47,405 nucleotides of DNA from an uncultured Clostridia bacterium (lineage in GTDB: Bacteria > Bacillota > Clostridia > Oscillospirales > Acutalibacteraceae). Positions 29,601 through 37,499 of the stretch are shown here, piece after piece (position 1 is the stretch's first letter; every line of letters begins with the position of its first letter). A model generated the notes under the pieces. It made no database searches. It was not told where the DNA came from and saw only the letters and a program-made list of their open reading frames with translations. A program made the position numbers and the translations under genes. Where the stretch lies: the NCBI GenBank assembly GCA_947632385.1, contig CANRPD010000014.1, positions 1-47,405 of the forward strand, written 5' to 3'.

Positions 29601-29614
29601 GTATGAAGGACGCT

Positions 29615-31021
29615 TCATTCTTTCCCGTCCCAGCAGTAGGTACAGAGCTTGCATTTCGGAAGACCGACGGAATCCACCAGGTCATCCAAACGATGATAAC
29701 GCAAACTGGTGAAGTTTTGCTCTTTGCATATGTTTTCGACCATGACGCGGTATTCCTGCGTCTCGGGATCGGAATAGCGTTCGATGTTGTCGGGTTCTTC
29801 GGTCCCTTCCAGCTTTTTCACCACACGGCGAGCGATCAGATCCATGAGAGACGCAGAACGGGAGAAGTTTAAGTACTTGCACCCATAGAGCAGGGGAGGG
29901 CAGGCCGGCCGAACATGAACTTCCCGCGCACCGTGCTGATAGAGGAAATCCGCGGTCTCCCGCAGTTGAGTTCCACGAACGATGGAGTCGTCGATCAGCA
30001 CCATGCTCCTGCCTCGGATCAGGTCGTGGACGGGAAGCAGCTTCATATGCGCGATCAGGTCCCGCTGACTCTGCATCGTCGGCATAAAAGAACGGGGCCA
30101 GGTGGGCGTATACTTGATCAGCGGGCGAGAGAATGGGACGCCGGATTGATTGGCGTAACCGACCGCATGGGCCGTTCCGGAGTCGGGCACGCCTGCCACC
30201 ACATCGGGCTCCACGTCATCCCGTTTGGCCAGACGAGCGCCGCAGTTATAGCGCATCTGCTCCACGTTGATTCCTTCATAGCTGGAAGCAGGATAGCCGT
30301 AATACACCCATAAAAAGGCACAGATTTTCATCTCGTTTCCAGGACGGATCAAGGTTTGCACACCCTCGGGCGTAACGGCGGCGATCTCACCAGGCCCCAG
30401 CTCGCGTTCATCTGAATATCCCAGATTTAAGTAAGCAAAGCTTTCGAAAGAGACGCAGAACGCATTAGCTTTTTTTCCAATGCAGACCGGCGTGCGGCCC
30501 AGCCGGTCACGGGCCGCTAAAATGGCGTTTGGGGTCAAGAGCAAAACAGTCATAGAGCCATCGATCAGTTCTTGAGCATACTGGAGGCCTTCGATCAGGT
30601 TTGCCCGTTGGTTGATCACGGCTGCTACGAGTTCAGTGGCGTTGACTTCTCCTCCGCTCATTTCCAGGAAATGGGAGTGCCCGCCTTTGAAGAGCGTTTC
30701 GACCAACTGCTCCGTATTATTGATCTTTCCAACAGTGACGATCGCATAGGTGCCGTGATGGGACCGTACGATCAGAGGCTGGGGTTCATAATCGGAGATA
30801 CTGCCAATGCCCATATGTCCGGACATATCGGTAACATCTTTGTCAAATTTGGTTCGGAAAGGTGAGTTCTCAATATTGTGGATCGCACGGTCGAATCCTT
30901 TTTGAGGATCGTATACCGCCATGCCCGCACGGCGTGTGCCCAGGTGGGAATGATAGTCCGTGCCGAAAAACAAATCGAACATACAGTTCTCTTTGGATGC
31001 CACTCCGAAAAAGCCACCCAT
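29615..31021 (-). CDS. PurF-like phosphoribosyltransferase with inactive glutaminase domain
   Basis: 468 residues, aligning end to end with glutamine PRPP amidotransferase (PurF). The C-terminal half looks functional. The PRPP motif VLIDDSIVRGTQ is at 342-352. GVPDSGTAHAVGYA is conserved. Cysteines at 234, 381 and a C-x2-C-x2-C cluster at 457, 460 and 463 match the [4Fe-4S] ligand regions of Bacillus PurF. The N-terminal Ntn-glutaminase is degraded. The protein begins MGGFFG where PurF has the Cys nucleophile (MCG...). The catalytic-site Arg position is Gly71 (GHMGIGS). The HNG oxyanion motif reads TVG at 96-98. It cannot use glutamine as PurF does; ammonia or another nucleophile is inferred. 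Monocistronic. Confidence 0.88.
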   Translation of the reverse strand: MGGFFGVASKENCMFDLFFGTDYHSHLGTRRAGMAVYDPQKGFDRAIHNIENSPFRTKFDKDVTDMSGHMGIGSISDYEPQPLIVRSHHGTYAIVTVGKINNTEQLVETLFKGGHSHFLEMSGGEVNATELVAAVINQRANLIEGLQYAQELIDGSMTVLLLTPNAILAARDRLGRTPVCIGKKANAFCVSFESFAYLNLGYSDERELGPGEIAAVTPEGVQTLIRPGNEMKICAFLWVYYGYPASSYEGINVEQMRYNCGARLAKRDDVEPDVVAGVPDSGTAHAVGYANQSGVPFSRPLIKYTPTWPRSFMPTMQSQRDLIAHMKLLPVHDLIRGRSMVLIDDSIVRGTQLRETADFLYQHGAREVHVRPACPPLLYGCKYLNFSRSASLMDLIARRVVKKLEGTEEPDNIERYSDPETQEYRVMVENICKEQNFTSLRYHRLDDLVDSVGLPKCKLCTYCWDGKE

Positions 31022-31062
31022 ACTATCTACCTTCTTTGTTTCAATCCATTTTAAGCGTCAGT

Positions 31063-31091
31063 ATTTTAGCATACTTCCGTCAAAAGTACAA
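31063..31091 (-). promoter_or_regulatory. predicted promoter of the purF-like gene
   Basis: Minus strand -35 TTGTAC (31086-31091), 17-bp spacer, and -10 TAAAAT (31063-31068) preceded by TGC. The leader is about 35 nt, leaving no room for a purine riboswitch. Confidence 0.6.
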
Positions 31092-31199
31092 CCTTTTTGG
31101 CGCAACCCTTTGATTCCTGTGCAAACTGCCTTTTTCAGAACACCGAGAAACGGAAAAACTAAATAAAAACACTATTTTTGAAGGATGGCAAAAATCGAC

Positions 31200-31228
31200 T
31201 TGCATTTTGGGTCCTTTCATAGTACAAT
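31200..31228 (+). promoter_or_regulatory. predicted promoter of the aminotransferase gene
   Basis: -35 TTGCAT at 31200-31205, 17-bp spacer, -10 TACAAT at 31223-31228. It is divergent from the purF-like promoter. I see nothing else in the 278-nt gap between the two genes. Confidence 0.6.
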
Positions 31229-31299
31229 ATGAACCGTTTGAGTCTCAGAAAATGAAGTGCCATTTCCGGGCAAAATTCAATTTAGGCAGGGAGATTGTA

Positions 31300-32583
31300 A
31301 TGAGAATGACCGCATTGGATCGGGATGCTCTGCAGAAAGAGCTGGAAGAGGCCCAGAAAGCCTATCGGACCTATCAAAAAATGGACCTCACACTGAACAT
31401 GGAGCGCGGAAAGCCCTGCGCAAAGCAATTGGATCTGGCTCTGGGCGTGCTGGAGGCGCTGCATGCCAGAAGCGAATTTGCGAATTCTCGGGGAGATGAC
31501 TGCCGAAATTACGGCGTGTGGAACGGGCTTCCTGAAATGCGTGCCATCTTCAGTGATATGATGGGCGTTCCTGCGGAAGACATCATTTTGGGGAATAATT
31601 CCAGTTTGCAAATGATGTTTGACTGTATCTCGCAAGGGTTCACCCACGGGTATGTTGGCTGTGAGCCTTGGTGCAGGCAGGGGGAAGTTCGTTTTCTCTG
31701 TCCGGCGCCTGGGTATGACCGTCACTTTGCGGTCACTGAATATTTTGGTATCCAAATGATCCCCATTCCCATGCTGCCTTCCGGCCCCGACATGGATCTT
31801 GTGGAGCACCTTGTGGCAGAAGATCCGTCTATCAAGGGAATCTGGTGTGTTCCGAAGTATTCCAACCCTACTGGTATCACCTATTCTGATGATACGGTCC
31901 GCAGGTTTGCCTCCCTCAAGCCATCCGCTCCGGATTTCATGATCATGTGGGACAACGCCTACTGTGTCCATGACCTCACTGATACGCCGGATCAGCTTAT
32001 GGACCTGTATAGCGAGTGCGTTCGGTACGGCACGCTGGACCATGTCCTTTTCTTTGCTTCTACGTCGAAAATCTCCTTCCCAGGTGCCGGCGTCGCAGCG
32101 CTGGGGGCCAGTCCTAAAAACATTTTGGCACTCAAAAAGCGCATCACTACCCAAACCATTGGACCGGATAAACTAAACCAGCTGCGGCATATTTTATTTC
32201 TGCACGACATCAATGGTGTCAAGGAACTGATGCAGGGCCACCGTGCAATTTTAGCGCCCAAATTCCAGATCGTGCTGGACACGCTGGAGAGAGAACTGGG
32301 CGACCGGAACATCGCACGCTGGAGCAACCCGAGGGGAGGCTACTTTGTCAATCTGGACGTCATGAGCGGTTGTGCCAAGCGCGTGGTCGAGCTGTGTGCT
32401 CAAGCGGGCCTTTCCTTGACCGCTGCGGGGGCAACTTATCCGTATGGAGCCGATCCCAATGACAGCAATATCCGTATCGCACCCACGTTCCCCCCGGAAG
32501 AGGAACTGCAGCAGGCAATGGATCTGTTGTGTGTTTGTGTCCGGCTTGCGGCTGCTGAGAAGTTGTTGGCAAAGCGTCCGTAA
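31300..32583 (+). CDS. class I/II PLP-dependent aminotransferase (aspartate aminotransferase-like)
   Basis: 427 residues. The N-terminus KMDLTLNMERGKPCAKQLDL and GNNSSLQMMFDCI resemble the PF12897 family of putative aspartate aminotransferases, distinct from classical AspC. PLP-site motifs are WCVPKYSNPTGITYSDD, IMWDNAYCVHDL and the lysine in STSKISFPGAGVAALG. The ATG at 31300 follows GGCAGGGAG; the longer frame to 31207 overlaps the promoter and is rejected. The amino donor is not certain. It converges with the AI-2E-type gene with only 9 nt between stops and no visible terminator. Confidence 0.9.
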   Translation: MRMTALDRDALQKELEEAQKAYRTYQKMDLTLNMERGKPCAKQLDLALGVLEALHARSEFANSRGDDCRNYGVWNGLPEMRAIFSDMMGVPAEDIILGNNSSLQMMFDCISQGFTHGYVGCEPWCRQGEVRFLCPAPGYDRHFAVTEYFGIQMIPIPMLPSGPDMDLVEHLVAEDPSIKGIWCVPKYSNPTGITYSDDTVRRFASLKPSAPDFMIMWDNAYCVHDLTDTPDQLMDLYSECVRYGTLDHVLFFASTSKISFPGAGVAALGASPKNILALKKRITTQTIGPDKLNQLRHILFLHDINGVKELMQGHRAILAPKFQIVLDTLERELGDRNIARWSNPRGGYFVNLDVMSGCAKRVVELCAQAGLSLTAAGATYPYGADPNDSNIRIAPTFPPEEELQQAMDLLCVCVRLAAAEKLLAKRP

Positions 32584-32592
32584 GGTGGGATT

Positions 32593-33690
32593 TTATGCCG
32601 ATGCATGTGGTGTTTCTTCCTCATCTCGGCCTGGCAATAACTCAGGTAAGGCACCGGCCTCCCGTAGAGAAGCATGCAAAGTGAAGAAACCCACCATGTA
32701 GAGCAAGATCCAAAGGCTTTTGCTGACCAGGGAAAAATAGATCGATGCCAGCATGGCCAATGGATGGATCTTGATCGCGCCGGCGATCAGTTTGGGTTCA
32801 ATGATTTGCCGAATCACAGACAGGATGGCCCAACCGACCAGCAAACCGACCGATTGGGCGAGATCTCCGCAGATCAACCGGTAAAGTGCCATCGGACCGA
32901 ACACCAAGCCGGGCCCCAAAACAGGAAGAATATCTGCGGTTGCGGTGATGAATCCGGTCGTGAGTGGATAGGGAAGACCCAAAATGACCAATATGACGGT
33001 CGCTTCGCAGAAGGTGATCAAATACATCAACAGGGAACACAGCAGGTATTTCTGCCCCTTCCCGTTGGAGCTCTTCAATGCATTTTTCGCATAGGAGCGG
33101 GTACGGTCGCTGAAAAGCTGTCGAAAAAAGTCGGTCAATCGATGCAGATCTCTAGCAATAAAAAATGTTGTGAACAGTGTCACGATCAGCATCGTCACGA
33201 TCGTCGGCAGTGAGGTGAGCACTTGAAAAACAGCACCTAAGATACCTGTAAACAAGTCCATGCCGCTGCGCAGCAGATCGAGGATCTCTTCTTTGTTTCG
33301 TTCTAAATATTGAGGGTCCAGTTGCTGAAGAGATTCAGGTATTCGGTTCAGCAGGTCTGCAATCGGTTTTGACCATTTTTCAAAGCCGCCTTGCGACAGT
33401 TGTTCGAAGAGAGCGGTCAATTCCCGAACAGCGTACAATGCGACCAGGCCGATCACACTGAATAAAACGGCCAGGCATATTCCTGTGGAAAGCATACAGG
33501 CCATGGTCGGAGACAGCTTGAACTTTCTTTGAAGCAACTCCACCAATGGACGTATCACCAACGCCAGCAGAATTCCCAATGCAAATGGCAACGTATAGAA
33601 AAAAGTTTTCATCCACAGATAGAACACCAGTGTATACACTGCCCAAAACCGGATCAGTGGAGAAAAACGACGGAGCGCTTTCTTGTCCAG
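32593..33690 (-). CDS. AI-2E family transporter-like membrane protein
   Basis: A polytopic membrane protein of the AI-2E/PerM/YdbI family, with about seven hydrophobic segments including LPFALGILLALVIRPLVELL near the N-terminus and GFITATADILPVLGPGLVF in the family core. Members transport varied solutes, for example Na+/H+ exchange or signal export; the substrate is unknown. The first standard start is the GTG at 33639, which truncates the N-terminus. A perfect AGGAAAGGAGGT lies at about 33700-33711, 9 nt before an in-frame CTG at 33690 that begins LDKKALRRFSPLI, matching the usual N-terminus. A CTG start is therefore proposed. Confidence 0.85.
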   Translation of the reverse strand: MDKKALRRFSPLIRFWAVYTLVFYLWMKTFFYTLPFALGILLALVIRPLVELLQRKFKLSPTMACMLSTGICLAVLFSVIGLVALYAVRELTALFEQLSQGGFEKWSKPIADLLNRIPESLQQLDPQYLERNKEEILDLLRSGMDLFTGILGAVFQVLTSLPTIVTMLIVTLFTTFFIARDLHRLTDFFRQLFSDRTRSYAKNALKSSNGKGQKYLLCSLLMYLITFCEATVILVILGLPYPLTTGFITATADILPVLGPGLVFGPMALYRLICGDLAQSVGLLVGWAILSVIRQIIEPKLIAGAIKIHPLAMLASIYFSLVSKSLWILLYMVGFFTLHASLREAGALPELLPGRDEEETPHASA

Positions 33691-33721
33691 CGTGGGTCGA
33701 CCTCCTTTCCTGCTACACTGG

Positions 33722-33749
33722 ATAGTATGAGCGAAAAAGAGGCCGATAA
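33722..33749 (-). promoter_or_regulatory. weak predicted promoter of the AI-2E family gene
   Basis: Minus strand -35 TTATCG (33744-33749), 16-bp spacer, -10 TACTAT (33722-33727). A low-quality match. Confidence 0.35.
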
Positions 33750-33770
33750 GCCTGCTTACAAAACAGAAAC

Positions 33771-33798
33771 AGAAAAAGCGCCTTCTTGGAAGGCGCTT
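33771..33798 (-). terminator. terminator after the XRE regulator gene
   Basis: A perfect 10-bp stem: AAGCGCCTTC at 33776-33785 pairs with 33789-33798 around a 3-nt loop. It is followed by a T-rich stretch when read on the minus strand. Confidence 0.75.
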
Positions 33799-33814
33799 AC
33801 GCTTTTACAGTTCT

Positions 33815-34069
33815 TTATTTGCTTTCCGTTCCGGTGAGGAGCCAGAAGACGGACACACCCAGAATATCCGAAAGAGCCAGCAATTCAAAATCCGAAACGG
33901 AGCGGATCTGTCCCTCGAGCTTTGAAAGGCCGGAAGCATTTAGATCGACGCCGCGCACCTGCAGCTGTGCAAGCAGTTCTTTTTGCTTCATGCCTTGGCT
34001 TTTCCGGGCCTGCTCTACCCGGGCGCCGATCAAGTTCCTGTTTCCCAAAGGCTGGCTCCTCAGACGCAC
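33815..34069 (-). CDS. small XRE-type helix-turn-helix regulator
   Basis: 84 residues, essentially one XRE/Cro helix-turn-helix domain: NLIGARVEQARKSQGMKQKELLAQLQ then LNASGLSKLEGQIRSVSDFELLALSDILGVSVFWLL. It lacks an effector domain. The start is GTG at 34069, with AGGAGGGAG just upstream. A short inverted repeat TGTAT-n6-ATACA lies about 15 nt before the start and could be its operator. The target genes are unknown; pncB is divergent and is the nearest candidate. Confidence 0.85.
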   Translation of the reverse strand: MRLRSQPLGNRNLIGARVEQARKSQGMKQKELLAQLQVRGVDLNASGLSKLEGQIRSVSDFELLALSDILGVSVFWLLTGTESK

Positions 34070-34218
34070 GGTTCTCCCTCCTGTATTGATTGATACATGC
34101 TTACCTAGACGGTCAATGAACTCGGAAATAGTTCCATATTCATTTTAATGGAAACCTTTTGTAAAATCAACCTGTTTTTAAAAAAAGAGAAGATAGGACG
34201 GGAAAACCCAAAAATACT

Positions 34219-34247
34219 CTGTACTTTTTCCAGAAAGAGAGTATAAT
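34219..34247 (+). promoter_or_regulatory. predicted pncB promoter
   Basis: -10 TATAAT at 34242-34247 with a weak -35 CTGTAC at 34219-34224 and a 17-bp spacer. Divergent from the XRE gene. Confidence 0.5.
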
Positions 34248-34280
34248 AGGACAAATACCCAAAAGAGTGGAGGCCTTTTT

Positions 34281-35735
34281 TTGAATGAACTGATTGCTCG
34301 AGACCGTGGGCTCACCATGCTGACAGATTTTTATGAGATCACCATGGCCAACGGTTACTTCCAAAACGGTTTTCAAGATACGATTTGCTATTTTGACATG
34401 TTCTTCCGCCAGGTCCCGGACTCAGGCGGCTTTGCCATCATGGCTGGAGTAGAGCAGATGGTCCACTATCTGACGGATCTCCACTTTACCTCGGATGACA
34501 TCGCCTATCTGCGCAGCAAGCGCATTTTTGATGAAAAGTTCCTTCACTATCTGGAAGAGTTCCATTTTGCATGTGATGTGTGGGCGATCCCGGAGGGTAC
34601 CCCTATTTTTCCTGGAGAACCCATTGTGACCGTGCGGGGACCCGCACTCCAGGCTCAATTTGTGGAAACCATGATCTTGTTGTGCATCAACCACCAAAGT
34701 CTGATTGCCACAAAAGCCAACCGCATTGTTCGTGCTGCACAGGGCCGTTCGGTCATGGAATTCGGTTCGCGGCGGGCCCAAGGTTTCGACGGTGCAGTGT
34801 TTGGGGCAAGGGCAGCCTATATCGGCGGCTGTTCCGGCACAGCCTGTACTCTGAGTGACAGGCTTTTCGGCGTGCCTGCCTTAGGGACTATGGCGCACAG
34901 CTGGGTGCAGCTTTTCGATACCGAGTATGAAGCTTTCCAGGCATATGCCAAGGCATATCCTGATAACTGTGTCCTTTTGGTGGACACCTACAACGTACTG
35001 AAGTCCGGTGTACCCAACGCTATCAAAGTGTTTGATGAGGTGCTTCGGCCTTTGGGGATCCGTCCCAAAGGGATCCGTATCGACAGTGGAGATATCACCT
35101 ATCTGTCCAGGCGGGCGCGTAAAATGTTGGATGATGCAGGATATCCCGATTGTGCCATTACAGCTTCCAATTCGTTGGATGAATATATCATCCAGGATAT
35201 GCTGCGGCAGGGGGCCAAGGTGGACTCCTTTGGTGTGGGCGAGCGGATGATCACCTCTTCTTCTGAACCGGTGTTTGGTGGGGTTTATAAGCTGGTAGCT
35301 GTTGAGAAGAACGGATCCATCGTGCCGAAGATCAAGATCAGCGAGAACGTGGCCAAGATCACCACGCCATGCTTCAAATCTCTTTGGCGGCTCTATGATC
35401 GAGATACCGACAAGGCCATCGCCGATGTGGTGGCCATGCACGATGAGATCATCGACGACAACCAGCCTTATGTGCTGTTTGATCCGGAACATACCTGGAA
35501 GCGCAAGACCGTGGACAATTTCCGGGCAGTGCGGTTGCAAAAAAAACTGTTCGAAGGGGGAAGATGTCTGTATGAGCCCCGAAATCTGGAAGAGATCAAA
35601 GCCTATTGTCAAGCGCAGGTAGATACCCTTTGGGATGAAGTGACCCGGTTTGAAAATCCACATACGTACTATGTCGATCTGTCACAAAAGCTTTGGGATG
35701 AGAAGAACCGCTTGCTTTCCCAGCGTTCGTATTGA
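34281..35735 (+). CDS. pncB: nicotinate phosphoribosyltransferase
   Basis: 484 residues. It makes nicotinate mononucleotide from nicotinate and PRPP, the entry step of NAD salvage. Conserved stretches are LTDFYEITMANGYF near the N-terminus, EFGSRRAQGFDGA, GTMAHSWVQLF with the conserved His, and IRIDSGDITYLSRRARKML. The start is TTG at 34281, 7 nt after GTGGAGG. The nearby ATG at 34284 is out of frame. The rnpB promoter begins 3 nt after its stop. Confidence 0.94.
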   Translation: MNELIARDRGLTMLTDFYEITMANGYFQNGFQDTICYFDMFFRQVPDSGGFAIMAGVEQMVHYLTDLHFTSDDIAYLRSKRIFDEKFLHYLEEFHFACDVWAIPEGTPIFPGEPIVTVRGPALQAQFVETMILLCINHQSLIATKANRIVRAAQGRSVMEFGSRRAQGFDGAVFGARAAYIGGCSGTACTLSDRLFGVPALGTMAHSWVQLFDTEYEAFQAYAKAYPDNCVLLVDTYNVLKSGVPNAIKVFDEVLRPLGIRPKGIRIDSGDITYLSRRARKMLDDAGYPDCAITASNSLDEYIIQDMLRQGAKVDSFGVGERMITSSSEPVFGGVYKLVAVEKNGSIVPKIKISENVAKITTPCFKSLWRLYDRDTDKAIADVVAMHDEIIDDNQPYVLFDPEHTWKRKTVDNFRAVRLQKKLFEGGRCLYEPRNLEEIKAYCQAQVDTLWDEVTRFENPHTYYVDLSQKLWDEKNRLLSQRSY

Positions 35736-35738
35736 GGC

Positions 35739-35768
35739 TTGACAAGAGGAATGTCTGTCCCGTATAAT
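35739..35768 (+). promoter_or_regulatory. strong predicted rnpB promoter
   Basis: Perfect consensus boxes TTGACA (35739-35744) and TATAAT (35763-35768) with an 18-bp spacer. The start falls at the first base of the RNA. Confidence 0.82.
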
Positions 35769-35773
35769 ACAGG

Positions 35774-36121
35774 TGTGTGAGCAAGCCGGACAGTTGCGGG
35801 TATCGTGCGAAAGCAGGTATCTGAGGAAAGTCCGAGCTCCTCAGGGCAAGAATAACGGCTAACGGCCGCCGGGGGCGACCCCAGGGATAGTGCAACAGAG
35901 AGATACCGCCGGCTTTGCCGGTAAGGATGGAAAGGCGAGGTAAGAGCTCACCGGCGCGGGGGAGACCCCGCGGCCCTGTAAACCCTATTCGGAGCAACAC
36001 CGTGGAGGAACATTTTGCGTTGCCCTGCGCGTTCCAAGGAGGTGGCGTGAGCCGGTCGGCAACGACCGGCCAAGATAGATGACTGTTCAAGACAGAACTC
36101 GGCTTACAGACTTGGTCACAC
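35774..36121 (+). ncRNA. rnpB: RNase P RNA, bacterial class A
   Basis: About 348 nt: the catalytic RNA of RNase P, which matures tRNA 5' ends. Conserved blocks in order are GAGGAAAGTCCGAGCTC, ACAGAGAGATACCGCC, GGTAAGGATGGAAAGGCGAG, GTAAGAGCTCACCG, GATAGATGACTGTTC and CAGAACTCGGCTTACAG. Helix P1 pairs GTGTGA and CAAG at the 5' end with CTTG and TCACAC at 36111-36121. The layout looks like class A rather than the Bacillus class B, which is usual in Clostridia. Confidence 0.95.
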
Positions 36122-36129
36122 GATTTCGA

Positions 36130-36164
36130 GCAGGCTGTTCCCGGAAGGGAACAGCTTGCTTTTT
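36130..36164 (+). terminator. rnpB terminator
   Basis: Stem GCAGGCTGTTCCC / GGGAACAGCTTGC with a GGAA loop and a TTTTT tail. Confidence 0.9.
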
Positions 36165-36313
36165 GCAGGAGATCAGAAGCCTTTTTGCAAATCCGAATCA
36201 ATTTATGTGAAATGCACGCTTTTTTTGAATATCTGACCGCTTCAACTTGAATTATTGTGCATGTTGCTACATCAAACACAGAAAAGTCTGTCTATTTTTT
36301 TACGAAAATTTCT

Positions 36314-36342
36314 TTGCAAAAGTCCAAGACTTGTTCTATAAT
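36314..36342 (+). promoter_or_regulatory. predicted promoter of the second oxidoreductase/isomerase pair
   Basis: -35 TTGCAA at 36314-36319, 17-bp spacer, perfect -10 TATAAT at 36337-36342. Confidence 0.72.
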
Positions 36343-36396
36343 CGGGGTGAAAATCGGGCGGTTTGGGCTGCCCACAGAAAGGTCAGGCGATCAATC

Positions 36397-37449
36397 ATGA
36401 AAGTTGCTGTCATTGGCTGCGGCACCATCGCAAATGCCGCGCACATCCCGGCGTACATGAACAACCCGCAGGCTGAGATCGCATATTTCTGCGACATCTT
36501 ACCAGAACGTGCCCAGGCCGCTGTTGAGAAATATGGGTGCGGCGTCGCTGTGACGGACTATCATCAAGTCCTTGCCGACCCCGAGGTGGAGGCAGTCAGC
36601 GTCTGCACGCCCAACAATGTCCACTCCGTGATTGCCATCGATGCGTTAAAGGCCGGAAAAAATGTTCTGTGCGAAAAGCCTGCGGCCCGTGTCTATTCCG
36701 AAGCTTTGAAGATGCAGCAGGCGCAGCATGAATCCGGCAAGGTGTTGAACATCGGGGTGGTGAACCGTTTCAATGACAGTGTGAACCGCATCAAGGAGTA
36801 CATCGACCAGGGCAAATTGGGAAACATTCACCATGTGTATGTGAGTTTTCGTGCCCACCGTTCTATCCCGGGATTGGGCGGTGCGTTTACCACCAAGGAG
36901 ATCGCAGGCGGCGGCGCACTGATCGACTGGGGCGTGCATTACTTGGATATTGTCATGTACTGCTGCGGTGACCCCAAAGTCAAGACCGTTTCGGGCGAGA
37001 CGTTCTGCACACTGGGCAAAGACATGAAAAACTACGTCTATACCGATATGTGGGCCGGTCCGCCCAAGTATGACGGAGTCTATGATGTGGATGACTCGGT
37101 GACGGCGTTGATCCGTACCGCAGGACCTGTGATCACAGTCAACGGCGCCTGGGCGCAGAACATCGGTGAAGCAGAGCAGTACATCGATTTTATGGGCGAT
37201 AAGGCAGGGATCCGCCTGCACTACGGTTCGGATTTCACCGTGTATACCACGGAAAACGGTGCACTGACAGCTTATACCCCCAAGTTCAATCGTCGGGATC
37301 ACTTCCAGACAGAGATCGACGCCTTTGTGGAGTGCATCCAGACAGGGAAGAAGCTGCCCTCTCACATCGACACTGTGATCGTGACTGCGGAGATGATGCA
37401 GGCTATTTACGACTCTGCAGAGCAGCATCGGGAGATCGTTTTAGAGTAA
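36397..37449 (+). CDS. Gfo/Idh/MocA family NAD(P)-dependent oxidoreductase
   Basis: 350 residues. A canonical Rossmann motif VAVIGCGTIANAAHIPAYM opens the protein, and EKP is present in NVLCEKPAARV. The catalytic domain includes GGGALIDWGVHYLDIVMY with the usual Asp/His. It resembles inositol or sugar dehydrogenases; the substrate is unknown. The ATG at 36397 is chosen over the open frame to 36247, which crosses the promoter. It is followed 50 nt later by an isomerase-family gene. It differs clearly in sequence from the 20105-21103 homologue, so this is not a recent duplication. Confidence 0.91.
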   Translation: MKVAVIGCGTIANAAHIPAYMNNPQAEIAYFCDILPERAQAAVEKYGCGVAVTDYHQVLADPEVEAVSVCTPNNVHSVIAIDALKAGKNVLCEKPAARVYSEALKMQQAQHESGKVLNIGVVNRFNDSVNRIKEYIDQGKLGNIHHVYVSFRAHRSIPGLGGAFTTKEIAGGGALIDWGVHYLDIVMYCCGDPKVKTVSGETFCTLGKDMKNYVYTDMWAGPPKYDGVYDVDDSVTALIRTAGPVITVNGAWAQNIGEAEQYIDFMGDKAGIRLHYGSDFTVYTTENGALTAYTPKFNRRDHFQTEIDAFVECIQTGKKLPSHIDTVIVTAEMMQAIYDSAEQHREIVLE

Positions 37450-37499
37450 GTTTCGGGTAAGTTCTTTCCATCCACATTGTGTTCAAGAAAGGAGAATTC

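Noticed and set aside
31022-31299. Purine riboswitch before the purF-like gene
   Set aside because: The predicted promoter leaves only about 35 nt of leader, too short for a purine or PRPP riboswitch.
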